Shown: positions 7,661-15,608 of the stretch, in pieces
Layout of the letters: every line of letters begins with the position of its first letter
Position numbering within the stretch: the stretch's first letter is position 1
DNA from: JAKLKS01 sp964370855
GTDB lineage: Bacteria; Planctomycetota; JAJSAM01; JAKLKS01
Length of the DNA: 37,526 bases
Direction: 5' to 3'
Assembly: GCA_964370855.1 (NCBI GenBank)
Contig: CAYJMF010000039.1
Location: 1-37,526, forward strand
The notes under the pieces: generated by a model
The model's input: the letters and a program-made list of their open reading frames with translations, nothing else
What the model was told of the DNA's origin: nothing
Databases searched by the model: none
Position numbers and translations under genes: made by a program

Positions 7661-9449
7661 ATGTCCCCGTTCGTGGTCGAGAAGGAGGAGGAGGAGCGGG
7701 TCACATCGGGCCGCGTGCTCCTCGGGGACGAGGCCCTCGCCCTCGGCGCCCTCCACGCCGGCATCTCCGCCTCCTACGCCTACCCCGGCACCCCCTCCAC
7801 GGAGATCACCGAGTTCCTCCTCCGCCACGTGAAGGAGCACGGCTCCCCCCGGGCCTCCTGGTGCGCCAACGAGAAGACCGCCTACGAGGCCGCTCTCGGC
7901 ACCGTCATGGTCGGCAAGCGCGCCCTGGTCTCCATGAAGCACGTCGGGCTCAACGTCGCCGCCGACCCCTTCGTCAACTCGGCGCTCCTCGATCTCCACG
8001 CCGGCCTGGGGGGGGCCCGGGGGGGCGCCCCCCGCCGGCGCGCCCGCCCCCACCCCCCCGGCCGCCGCCCCCCCGCCCCCCCNNNNNNNNNNGGCGCGCC
8101 TCGATCCCCACGCCGGCCTGGTCGTCGCCTGCTGCGACGACCCCGGCATGCACTCCAGCCAGAACGAGCAGGACAGCCGCCACCTCGCCGACTTCGCCCG
8201 CATCCTCTGCCTCGAGCCCGCGGACCAGCAGGAGGCCTACGACATGGCCCGGGAGGCCTTCGACCTCTCGGAGCGGTTCTCCGTGCCGGTCCTCGTCCGC
8301 CTCGTCACCCGGCTCGCCCACAGCCGCGCCGGCGTCGTGGTCCGGGGGGACCCGCTCCCCGAGAAGCCCCTCCGCAAGCCCGACGACCCGGGGCGGACCT
8401 GGACCCTGCTCCCCGCCAACGCCCGCGTCCAGTGGAGGAAGCTCCTGCGCACCCAGCGGGATCTCCGGGCGTGGAGCGAGGCGAGCCCGTGGAACACGCT
8501 CCGCCTCGATCCCGACAACCGCGACTTCGGCATCGTCACCGCGGGAATCGGGCGCAACTACTACCTCGACAACCTCAACGACCCCGCCGCGGGCCCGAGC
8601 CACCTCCACATCGGCACCTACCCCATCCCCGCGGGCAAGGTGCGGGACCTAGCGCGCCACGTGCGCAGCGTGCTCGTCGTGGAGGACGGCTACCCCTTCG
8701 TGGAGCGGATGCTGCGGGGCGTCCTCACCTCGGGCCTCGAGGTCTGGGGCAAGGAGACCGGCCACCTGCCGTCGGACGGGGAGCTCACCCCGGACCTCGT
8801 GCGGAAGGCCCTCAACAAGACCCCCCGCGAGTCCTTCAACCTGCCGGGCCTCTCGCTCCCGCCGCGGCCGCCCCAGCTCTGCCAGGGGTGCCCCCACCGG
8901 GACTCCTTCGCCGCCCTCGCGAAGGCCCTGGAGGGGTTCCCCGGGACCCTCGTCACCGCGGACATCGGCTGCTACACGCTGGGGGCCCTGCCCCCCTTCC
9001 GGGCCATCGAGTCCTGCGTCTGCATGGGGGCCTCCATCGGCATGGCGCGGGGCGCCGCGGAGGCCGGGTTCCGGCCCGTCGTGGCGGTCATCGGCGACAG
9101 CACCTTCCTCCACTCCGGCGTGACGGCCCTCATGGACGTCGTGGCGTCGGGCGCCGACGTGACGGTCCTCGTCCTCGACAACGGGACCGTGGGGATGACG
9201 GGGTCCCAGGAGACGGTGCTCCCCTCGGACCGCCTGCGCTCCATCGTGCTCGGCCTCGGCGTGCCCCCGGAGCGCTGCCGGTCCGTGGAGGCGAACCCCC
9301 ACGCCGTGGAGGCCATGGCGAAGGTCCTGCGGGAGGAGATCGACCACCGCGGGCCCTCCGTGGTGATCGCGCGGCGGGAGTGCCTGGAGAGCATCCGGAA
9401 GCACCGCGCGGAGGCCGCCGCGGCGGGGGCCTCCGGGAAGGGGGAGTGA
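7661..9449 (+). CDS. iorA: Indolepyruvate ferredoxin oxidoreductase, alpha subunit (interrupted by assembly artefact)
   Basis: This is the thiamine-diphosphate subunit that converts aryl- and other 2-oxo acids from amino-acid transamination to acyl-CoA, reducing ferredoxin. The N-terminal part (GDEALALGALHAGISASYAYPGTPSTEI, WCANEKTAYEAALG, MKHVGLNVAADP) runs to about 8008. After a duplicated, N-containing block it continues in another frame with VVACCDDPGMHSSQNEQD. Collapsing the 112-base duplication gives one continuous protein of about 558 residues. The C-terminal ThDP domain shows LCQGCPHRD, GDSTFLHSG and LDNGTVGMTG. The protein ends just after VIARREC, so the two-cluster ferredoxin domain common in longer IorA proteins is absent. 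GGGAGG precedes ATG 7661. iorB starts immediately after the stop. Confidence 0.9.
7981..8120. other. Assembly artefact: duplicated flank, homopolymer junk and 10-N gap inside iorA
   Basis: The sequence starting at 7981 (GGCGCTCCTCGATCTCCACG) is repeated with three differences from 8093, an offset of 112 bases. Low-complexity G and C runs and ten Ns lie between. Because 112 is one more than a multiple of three, it shifts the iorA frame. Both copies encode the same protein segment (L-D-x-H-A-G-L), so the junction should be collapsed at about 8008/8120. Confidence 0.85.
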
Positions 9450-9450
9450 C

Positions 9451-10047
9451 ATGCGCTACGACATCATCCTGGCGGGCGTGGGGGGGCAGGGCGTGCTCTC
9501 CGTGGCGTCCCTCGTGGCCGCGGGCGCGATGCGGGGCGGCTACCACGTGAAGCAGTCCGAGGTGCACGGCATGGCGCAGCGGGGGGGCTCGGTGCTGGCC
9601 CACCTGCGCATGTCCTCCCGGCCGGTGTACAGCGACATCGTGCCCGTGGGGGGGGCCGACCTCATCCTCGGTCTCGAGCCCATCGAGGGGCTGCGCTATC
9701 TCCCCTACCTCAAGGCCGACGGCTCCATCGTCACGGCCGTGGAGCCGGTGCGGAACATGGCCGCCTACCCGGACCTCGAGGGGATCCTCGCGAAGCTGCG
9801 ATCCCTCCCGAGGGCCATCCTCGTGGACGCCGCGGACCTCGCCCGGCGCGCGGGATCGGCGAAGACCGTGAACGTCGTCATGGTGGGCGCCGCGTCCCAC
9901 CTCCTCCCGATCTTCCCCGGCCGCCTCGAGGAGACCATCCGCGAGACCTTCGCCCCCAAGGGCCCCGAAGTCGTCTCCCAGAACCTCCAGGCCTTCCGCC
10001 TGGCGAGGGGGGGGACGTTCCTCACTTCGTCACTTTCCTGTGGATAA
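9451..10047 (+). CDS. iorB: Indolepyruvate ferredoxin oxidoreductase, beta subunit
   Basis: A 198-residue gamma/beta-type subunit of the 2-oxoacid:ferredoxin oxidoreductase superfamily. It opens with the diagnostic GVGGQGVLS, followed by SEVHGMAQRGGSVLAHLR and ADLILGLEPIEGLRY. It pairs with IorA: the ATG lies one base after the iorA stop, so the two are almost certainly co-translated. The body ends naturally near QNLQAFRLAR. The last twelve codons and the TAA stop lie inside the left terminal repeat of the adjacent transposable element, so the extreme C-terminus (ending TSSLSCG) is element-encoded. Family members end close to this point, so function is probably kept. Confidence 0.92.
   Translation: MRYDIILAGVGGQGVLSVASLVAAGAMRGGYHVKQSEVHGMAQRGGSVLAHLRMSSRPVYSDIVPVGGADLILGLEPIEGLRYLPYLKADGSIVTAVEPVRNMAAYPDLEGILAKLRSLPRAILVDAADLARRAGSAKTVNVVMVGAASHLLPIFPGRLEETIRETFAPKGPEVVSQNLQAFRLARGGTFLTSSLSCG
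10007..10035 (+). repeat. Left terminal inverted repeat
   Basis: Twenty-nine bases matching the reverse complement of 11092-11120 exactly. The repeat is read as iorB codons, and it contains the direct repeat CACTT-CGT-CACTT. Confidence 0.85.
10039..10047 (-). promoter_or_regulatory. DnaA-box consensus in the left end
   Basis: TGTGGATAA, the exact complement of the consensus DnaA box TTATCCACA. It sits four bases inside the left repeat and supplies the iorB stop codon. Confidence 0.55.
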
Positions 10048-10116
10048 CTTCCCCCTGTGTAGCCCTTCCCGCGTCCGCGATAGCGGAGGCGCCGGAGCGG
10101 TCTGCCGGCGGATGCC

Positions 10117-11052
10117 ATGCCACGAGAAGCGCGGTTGGACTACCCGGGGGCCCTGCAGCACGTCTGCCTGAGGGGTATCGAGCGCAGGGTCATCTTCATC
10201 GACGACGAGGACAGGGAAGGGTTCCTTTTCCATCTCGAAACCGTCCTCGTCGATGCCGGAAACCCCTGCCTCGCCTGGGCCCTCATGCCGAATCACGTCC
10301 ACCTGCTGGTGGAGTCCCGCGGCGCGCCCCTGCCCCGGGTGATGCGCCGCCTGGGGACCCGGTACGCGGTGGAGTTCAACCGCCGCCACGGCAGGGTCGG
10401 CCACCTCTTCCAGAACCGGTACTTCTCCCGTCTTGTCGAGGCCGAGGACTACCTGCTCACCGCGGCCTGCTACATCCACCGCAACCCCCTGCGGGCGGGC
10501 ATCGTTCCCGACCTGGTCTCCCTGGAGACACACCCCTGGACGGGCTATCCGGCCCTGTTGGGGAGGCGGGCCCGGGCCTTCCAGGATGTTGACGGACTCC
10601 TGGCATGTTTCGGGCGGGATCGAGAAGAGGCGCAGGCCGTTCTTCGGGCGCGCATGGCGGAAGTGGAAGCACCCCCTCCGCGGTGGCACCCACCTGCGCC
10701 CTACGCCGCCCAGCTGCCTCTCCCGCCGGAGTCCCTGGTGAGGCCAGGGGGGGAGGTGCCGTCCGGACGGTCGCGGGCGGAGGCCCTCCGGCTCCAGGGG
10801 TGGGACGTGGACAGGCTCCTGCGGGAGGTCTGCGGAATCCTGGGGGTGAGCGAACGGGACCTTCGCCTGGGGCGGCGCTATCCCGCTGTCGCCCAGGCCA
10901 GGGCCGTGGTCGCCCATCTCGGGAGCGAGGAACTCGGGGTCCCCCTGGCGGAGATCGGCCGGGCGACGGGGGTGGGAGGGAGCGCCATCTCGGGGGCGCT
11001 GGAAAGGGGGCGTCGGCTGTCCGCGGAAAAGGGGATCAGCCTCCAGACCTGA
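10117..11052 (+). CDS. REP-associated tyrosine transposase (Y1, IS200-like) with DnaA domain IV-like C-terminus
   Basis: A 311-residue HUH single-strand transposase. The N-terminal Y1 domain (about 5-180) carries the metal-binding HUH motif as ALMPNHVHLL (His60 and His62). The likely catalytic tyrosine is Tyr83 in TRYAVEFNRRHGR, followed by the family's GHLFQNRYFS and YIHRNPLRAGIV. Residues about 225-311 resemble the DNA-binding domain IV of DnaA: VDRLLREVCGILGVSERDL, then ARAVVAHLGSEELGVPLAEIGRATG and a final helix. Such enzymes cut and join single-stranded ends at hairpin or repeat sequences. The gene is intact, with flanking repeats in place, so the element may be active or recently so. 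No strong ribosome-binding site precedes ATG 10117. Confidence 0.9.
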   Translation: MPREARLDYPGALQHVCLRGIERRVIFIDDEDREGFLFHLETVLVDAGNPCLAWALMPNHVHLLVESRGAPLPRVMRRLGTRYAVEFNRRHGRVGHLFQNRYFSRLVEAEDYLLTAACYIHRNPLRAGIVPDLVSLETHPWTGYPALLGRRARAFQDVDGLLACFGRDREEAQAVLRARMAEVEAPPPRWHPPAPYAAQLPLPPESLVRPGGEVPSGRSRAEALRLQGWDVDRLLREVCGILGVSERDLRLGRRYPAVAQARAVVAHLGSEELGVPLAEIGRATGVGGSAISGALERGRRLSAEKGISLQT

Positions 11053-11079
11053 TCACAACGGAAGCGAGGCGGAGGGGAG

Positions 11080-11088
11080 TTATCCACG
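11080..11088 (+). promoter_or_regulatory. Near-consensus DnaA box in the right end
   Basis: TTATCCACG, one mismatch from the DnaA box, in mirror position and orientation to the left-end box. Confidence 0.5.
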
Positions 11089-11091
11089 AGT

Positions 11092-11120
11092 AAGTGACGA
11101 AGTGAGGAACGTCCCCCCCC
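11092..11120 (-). repeat. Right terminal inverted repeat
   Basis: Exact inverted partner of 10007-10035, including the same eight-base homopolymer (C here, G at the left). It lies just upstream of the carboxyltransferase gene and offers that gene an alternative in-frame GTG at 11102. Confidence 0.85.
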
Positions 11121-11134
11121 TTACAATCTTCCGC

Positions 11135-12742
11135 GTGCAGGCGATACGGAGCCAGGCGGATCCGCGGTCGGCGGAGTTCCTTCGGAACAGGGCCCATCAC
11201 GAGGGGCTGAGGGACGATCTGCGCCGGCGCATCGACGAGGTGGTCCGCGGGGGGGATCCCCGGCTCCTCGAGAAGCACCGGGAGCGCGGGAAGATGTTCG
11301 TCCGGGACCGCATCGACGGGCTGCTGGACCCGGGCTCCCCCTTCCTCGAGCTCTCGGCGCTGGCCGCCGACGGGGTCTACGGGAAGGACCACGTGCCCGC
11401 CGCGGGCGTCGTCACGGGCATCGGCCGGGTGCAGGGCGTCGAGTGCATGATCGTCGCCAACGACGCCACCGTGAAGGGCGGCACCTACTACCCCCTCACC
11501 GTGCGGAAGCACATCCGCGCCCAGGAGATCGCGCTGGAGAACCGCCTCCCGACCATCTACCTCGTGGACTCCGGCGGCGCCTTCCTGCCGCGCCAGGACG
11601 AGGTCTTCCCCGACGAGAAGCACTTCGGCCGCATCTTCGCCAACCAGGCGCGCCTCTCCGCCGAGGGCATCCCCCAGGTCGCCGCCGTCATGGGCTCCTG
11701 CACAGCCGGCGGCGCCTACGTCCCCGCCATGAGCGACGAGTGCGTCATCGTGAAGGGGAACGGGACCATCTTCCTCGGGGGCCCGCCCCTCGTGAAGGCC
11801 GCCACGGGGGAGGTCGTCACCGCCGAGGCCCTCGGCGGCGCCGACCTCCACTGCCGCACCTCCGGCGTCACGGACCACTACGCCCACGACGACGAGGAGG
11901 CGCTGGCCATCGTCCGCGACATCATCGAGAACTGCAACGCCCGCCCCGCCCCCCCGCCCCCCTTCGACCCGGAGCCGCCGGAGCACCCGCAGGAATCCCT
12001 CTACGGCGTCCTCCCCCCGGACACGAAGACCCCCTACGACGTGCGCGAGGTCCTCGCCCGCCTCCTCGACGGCAGCCGCTTCCACGAGTTCAAGGAGCTC
12101 TACGGGACGACCCTGGTCTGCGGCTTCGGCCGCATCCACGGCTACCCCGTGGGCGTCGTCGCCAACAACGGCATCCTCTTCCCCCAGTCGGCGCAGAAGG
12201 GGGCCCACTTCGTCGAGTTGTGCGGACAGCGCGGCGTGCCGCTCCTCTTCCTCCAGAACGTCACCGGGTTCATGGTCGGGAGCAAGGCCGAGGCCGACGG
12301 CATCGCCCGGGACGGGGCCAAGATGGTGCAGGCCGTGGCCACCGCCCCGGTGCCGCGGATCACCGTCATCATCGGCGCCTCCTACGGGGCCGGCAACTAC
12401 GCCATGTGCGGGCGCGGCTACTCGCCGCGCTTCCTCTTCACCTGGCCCAACGCCCGCGTCTCCGTCATGGGGGGCGAGCAGGCGGCCAACGTGCTCCTCC
12501 AGGTGAAGATGGAGCAGAACGCGGCGCGGGGCGTGGAGATGACCCCCGCGGAGCAGGAGGAGTTCCGCCGCCCCATCCTCGAGAAGTACGAGACCGAGGG
12601 CGCCCCCTCCTACGGCTCCGCGCGGCTCTGGGACGACGGCATCCTCGACCCGGCGCGGACGCGCGACGCGCTCGGCCTCGCGCTGGCCGTGTGCGCCCGC
12701 AGCCCCGGGGGACCGCCCCGCTGGCCGGTCTTCCGGATGTAG
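11135..12742 (+). CDS. liuB: Methylcrotonoyl-CoA carboxylase, carboxyltransferase (beta) subunit
   Basis: A 535-residue biotin-dependent acyl-CoA carboxyltransferase. It matches the 3-methylcrotonoyl-CoA subgroup: NDATVKGGTYYPLTVRKHIRAQEIA, SGGAFLPRQDEVFPD, HFGRIFANQARLSAEGIPQ, MGSCTAGGAYVPAMSDE, and a C-terminal domain with GFMVGSKAEADGI and MGGEQAANVL. It moves carboxyl from biotin to the C4 of methylcrotonoyl-CoA in leucine and isovalerate breakdown. I place the start at GTG 11135, where the family N-terminus (xSQADPRSAEFLRNRAHHE) begins. The longer frame from GTG 11102 would encode part of the transposon repeat. No Shine-Dalgarno is visible at either start, perhaps because the element has replaced the original leader. 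It heads a five-gene operon. Confidence 0.93.
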   Translation: MQAIRSQADPRSAEFLRNRAHHEGLRDDLRRRIDEVVRGGDPRLLEKHRERGKMFVRDRIDGLLDPGSPFLELSALAADGVYGKDHVPAAGVVTGIGRVQGVECMIVANDATVKGGTYYPLTVRKHIRAQEIALENRLPTIYLVDSGGAFLPRQDEVFPDEKHFGRIFANQARLSAEGIPQVAAVMGSCTAGGAYVPAMSDECVIVKGNGTIFLGGPPLVKAATGEVVTAEALGGADLHCRTSGVTDHYAHDDEEALAIVRDIIENCNARPAPPPPFDPEPPEHPQESLYGVLPPDTKTPYDVREVLARLLDGSRFHEFKELYGTTLVCGFGRIHGYPVGVVANNGILFPQSAQKGAHFVELCGQRGVPLLFLQNVTGFMVGSKAEADGIARDGAKMVQAVATAPVPRITVIIGASYGAGNYAMCGRGYSPRFLFTWPNARVSVMGGEQAANVLLQVKMEQNAARGVEMTPAEQEEFRRPILEKYETEGAPSYGSARLWDDGILDPARTRDALGLALAVCARSPGGPPRWPVFRM

Positions 12743-12751
12743 CGAGGAACC

Positions 12752-13546
12752 ATGCCCGAGACCCTCCGCATCGACAGGACCGGGCCCCGCGCCGACGTCG
12801 TCCTCGCCCGCCCCGCGGTCCGCAACGCCTTCGACGAGGTCGTCGTCCGCGAGCTGGCGGAGGCCTTCGCCTCCCTCGCCTCCGACGCGGGCGTCCGCGT
12901 CGTCGTCCTCCGGGGCGAGGGGAAGGCCTTCTCCGCCGGCGCCGACGTCGGGTGGATGGGCCGCATGGCCGCCGCCACCCGCGAGGAGAACCTCCGCGAC
13001 GCCGGGGCCATGGCGGCGATGTTCCGTGCCGTGGCGGACTGCCCGAAGTACGTCGTCGCCCGCATCCACGGGGCGGCCCTCGGCGGGGGCACGGGGCTCG
13101 CCGCCGCCGCCGACGCGGCCCTGTGCGAGGCCGGCGCCGTGCTCGGCTTCACGGAGGCGAAGCTCGGCATCGTGCCCGCGGTCATCTCCGAGGCGGTGCT
13201 CCGCCGCATCGGCCAGGGGCACGCCCGCACCCTCTTCGGGACCGGCGAGCGCTTCGACGCGGCGACGGCGCTCCGCATCGGCCTCGTCGCCGAGGTGTGC
13301 GCCGGGGAGGAGGCGCTGGACGCCGCCGTCGCGCGCCGCGCGGCGGAGGTCCTCTCCGCGGGACCCGGCGCCGTGGCCGCCGCCAAGCGCCTGCTGCGCG
13401 AGCGCGAGGAGTGGGCGCTCCTCCCGCCCGCGGAGAGGGACCTCCGCGCCGCCGCCTTCATCGCCGATCTCCGCGCGACGCCCGAGGCCCGCGAGGGGCT
13501 GGCGGCCTTCCTCGGGAAGCGGAAGCCCGGCTGGTGCCTCCCGTGA
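12752..13546 (+). CDS. liuC: Enoyl-CoA hydratase family, probable methylglutaconyl-CoA hydratase
   Basis: A 264-residue crotonase-fold protein. The two oxyanion-hole segments are KAFSAGADVGWMGRM and HGAALGGGTGLAAAADAAL. The acid/base region reads FTEAKLGIVPAVIS, with the glutamates in hydratase-type positions. Its place between the two methylcrotonoyl-CoA carboxylase subunit genes, with HMG-CoA lyase downstream, points to hydration of 3-methylglutaconyl-CoA to HMG-CoA. The ATG follows the previous stop by nine bases with GAGGAA upstream. Its own stop overlaps the next start as GTGA. Confidence 0.9.
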   Translation: MPETLRIDRTGPRADVVLARPAVRNAFDEVVVRELAEAFASLASDAGVRVVVLRGEGKAFSAGADVGWMGRMAAATREENLRDAGAMAAMFRAVADCPKYVVARIHGAALGGGTGLAAAADAALCEAGAVLGFTEAKLGIVPAVISEAVLRRIGQGHARTLFGTGERFDAATALRIGLVAEVCAGEEALDAAVARRAAEVLSAGPGAVAAAKRLLREREEWALLPPAERDLRAAAFIADLRATPEAREGLAAFLGKRKPGWCLP

Positions 13547-15069
13547 GCCCTCCCCCCCCGAAGGGGTCCCTCCGCGGGCGGCGCCTCCTCGTCGCCAACC
13601 GCGGCGAGATCGGGCTCCGCATCGTGCGGGTCTGCCGGACCCTGGGGATCACGAGCATCGCCGCCCACTCCGAGGCCGACGCCGCCACGCCCTTCGTCGC
13701 CGAGGCCGACGAGCGGGTCTGCATCGGCCCCGGCCCCGCCCGCGAGTCCTACCTCGACATCCGGCGCGTGGTGGAGGCGGCGAGGAACACCCGGGCCGAC
13801 GCCGTGCACCCGGGCTACGGCTTCCTCTCCGAGAACCCCGACCTCGCCGAGACCCTGGAGGAGGCCGGCATCGGCTTCGTCGGGCCCCGCTCCGAGACCA
13901 TCCGCCTCATGGGGAACAAGGTCCGCGCCAAGCAGGCCGCGGAGAGGGCCGGCGTCCCCGTGAACCGGGGGACCGGGAACCTCGCCGACGCCGCCGCCGC
14001 TGGGGTGGAGGCCGCCCGCATCGGCTACCCCGTCCTCCTGAAGGCCGCCGCCGGGGGCGGCGGGCGCGGCATGCGCATCGTGGACGGGCCCGGGGACATG
14101 GAGGCCGCCTTCGGATCCGCCGCCGCCGAGGCGAAGTCCTCCTTCGGGAAGTCCGACCTCTTCCTCGAGAAGCTCGTCCGCCCCGCCCGCCACCTCGAGG
14201 TGCAGGTCTTCGGGGACGGCGAGGGGACGGTCCACGCGCTCGGCGAGCGGGAGTGCTCGCTCCAGCGCCGCCACCAGAAGGTCGTCGAGGAGTGCCCGAG
14301 CCCCGCCGTGGACGGGCGGCTGCGCGCGCGTCTCTGCGAGGCCGCCGTGGCCATCGCCGCCGCGGCGAAGTACCGCGGCGCGGGGACCGTGGAGTTCCTC
14401 CTCGCGCCCGACGGCGGCTTCCATTTCCTCGAGATGAACTGCCGCCTGCAGGTGGAGCACCCCGTGACGGAGATGGCGATGTCCGTGGACCTCGTGGCGG
14501 CCCAGCTCCACCTCGCCCTCGGCGGCGTGATGGTCCCCTTCCCGCCGCCGGAGCCCCGCGGGTGGGCCGTGGAGGTCCGCGTCTGCGCCGAGGATCCCGC
14601 CCTGGAGTTCGCCCCCTCCACGGGCGTCATCCTCGCCCTCCGGCCGGCGGGCGGGTCCTGGACCCGCTGGGACTGCGGCTTCGCCGCCGGCAACGAGGTG
14701 ACGCCCCACTACGACTCGCTGCTCGGGAAGCTCGTCTGCTGGGGCGCGACCCGCGCGGAGGCGGTGCAGCGCTCGGTGTACGCGCTCCGCCGGCTCGTCG
14801 TGCTCGGCCCCCGCACGAACATCGAGTTCCTGCGCGCCGTGCTGGAGCATCCGCGCTTCGCCGAGGGGCGGCTCTCGACCACCTTCCTCGAGGAGGAGTT
14901 CCACTCCCCGTGGACGCCGCCGGAGGACGGATCCTCGGACCGGGCGCTGCTCGCCGCCGCGGCCTTCATGGCGGAGGAGGGCGGGGCGCCGTCGTCGGGA
15001 CCGCGGCAGTCCCCCTCCCCCTGGAACGCGCTCTCCGGCTTCCGCAACCGCGGCGGGGAGGCCCCGTGA
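13543..15069 (+). CDS. liuD: Biotin carboxylase subunit of methylcrotonoyl-CoA carboxylase
   Basis: A 508-residue biotin carboxylase of the ATP-grasp type. It starts with RRLLVANRGEIGLRIVRVCR and HPGYGFLSEN. The glycine-rich ATP loop is LLKAAAGGGGRGMRIV, and the biotin/bicarbonate site is EMNCRLQVEHPVTEM. The C-terminal half carries VRVCAEDP and HYDSLLGKLVCWG. Unlike most MccA/LiuD proteins of about 650 residues, it has no biotinyl domain; that domain is encoded by the next gene. GTG 13543 overlaps the hydratase stop by four bases, so translation is probably coupled. The segment after residue 470 is low-complexity and Ser/Pro-rich. Context supports methylcrotonoyl-CoA as the substrate of the complex. 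Confidence 0.92.
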   Translation: MSPPPPKGSLRGRRLLVANRGEIGLRIVRVCRTLGITSIAAHSEADAATPFVAEADERVCIGPGPARESYLDIRRVVEAARNTRADAVHPGYGFLSENPDLAETLEEAGIGFVGPRSETIRLMGNKVRAKQAAERAGVPVNRGTGNLADAAAAGVEAARIGYPVLLKAAAGGGGRGMRIVDGPGDMEAAFGSAAAEAKSSFGKSDLFLEKLVRPARHLEVQVFGDGEGTVHALGERECSLQRRHQKVVEECPSPAVDGRLRARLCEAAVAIAAAAKYRGAGTVEFLLAPDGGFHFLEMNCRLQVEHPVTEMAMSVDLVAAQLHLALGGVMVPFPPPEPRGWAVEVRVCAEDPALEFAPSTGVILALRPAGGSWTRWDCGFAAGNEVTPHYDSLLGKLVCWGATRAEAVQRSVYALRRLVVLGPRTNIEFLRAVLEHPRFAEGRLSTTFLEEEFHSPWTPPEDGSSDRALLAAAAFMAEEGGAPSSGPRQSPSPWNALSGFRNRGGEAP

Positions 15070-15608
15070 ACTTCACCGGGACCATCCGCGACGGGGACCG
15101 CGAGCGCGCGGTGTCGGTGACGCTCGTCGACGGCGTGCTGCGCGGCACCCTCGACGGGGCTCCCTTCGAGGACCTCCCCGCGGCCCGCCGGGGCGCGGCC
15201 CTCCTCCTCGGGGGCGGGCCGGCCTTCTCCCGCGCCGTGGTCGCCCGCAGGGGGGACCGGGTGCTGGTCCACCTCGACGGGAAGGTCCGCGAGTTCGAGC
15301 TGGCCGACGGGACGAGGCGGCGCCGCGAGCGCGGTGGGAAGCGGCTCCACGCCGGCGACGAGGCGTGGATCGGCTCCCCCATGACGGGCACCGTGGCCTC
15401 CGTGGCGGTGAAGGCCGGCGACGCCGTCCCGAAGGGGGGCACCCTGGTCGTGGTCGAGGCGATGAAGATGCAGTTCGTCGTCCGGGCGCCGCGGGACGTC
15501 GTCGTGAAGGCCGTGCCCGCGGAGGCCGGGAAGGCCGTGGAGATCGGGCAGGTGCTCGCGGAGTTCGAGGAGGCGGCGCCGGGTGGGGCGGAAGGAGGGA
15601 AGCCGTGA
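15066..15608 (+). CDS. Separate biotin carboxyl carrier protein
   Basis: A 180-residue biotinyl protein. The last 75 residues are a standard biotin/lipoyl domain: GSPMTGTVASVAVKAGDAVPKGGTL, then EAMKMQ with the biotinylated lysine in the AMKM motif. The first 100 residues (beginning NFTGTIRDGDRERAVSVTLVDG) look like the beta-barrel (BT-type) linker that connects biotin carboxylase to the carrier in fused alpha subunits. The usual single LiuD/MccA chain therefore appears split between this gene and the preceding one, at a GTGA overlap. The GTG start at 15066 and its stop at 15608 each overlap a neighbour by four bases. Confidence 0.9.
   Translation: MNFTGTIRDGDRERAVSVTLVDGVLRGTLDGAPFEDLPAARRGAALLLGGGPAFSRAVVARRGDRVLVHLDGKVREFELADGTRRRRERGGKRLHAGDEAWIGSPMTGTVASVAVKAGDAVPKGGTLVVVEAMKMQFVVRAPRDVVVKAVPAEAGKAVEIGQVLAEFEEAAPGGAEGGKP

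Larger units (their letters stand above)
10007..11120 (+). mobile_element. IS200/RAYT-type element with DnaA-box-containing ends
   Basis: A compact 1,114-base element bounded by 29-bp perfect inverted repeats (eight G residues then ACGTTCCTCACTTCGTCACTT). Slightly inside each is a second shared block, GTGGATAAC. One HUH-type transposase gene fills the interior. I see no target-site duplication, as expected for this transposase class. The left end overlaps iorB and the right end abuts the carboxyltransferase gene, so the element separates two catabolic operons while leaving both readable. Confidence 0.8.

Noticed and set aside
7661..9449. iorA as a genuine pseudogene
   Set aside because: The break coincides with a duplicated flank and Ns; merging restores an intact family-typical protein.
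11443..13540. Very long open frame of over 1,200 codons containing the biotin carboxylase
   Set aside because: Only the part from 13543 is real. Upstream it is an arginine/proline-rich shadow of the carboxyltransferase and hydratase genes in a GC-rich genome.
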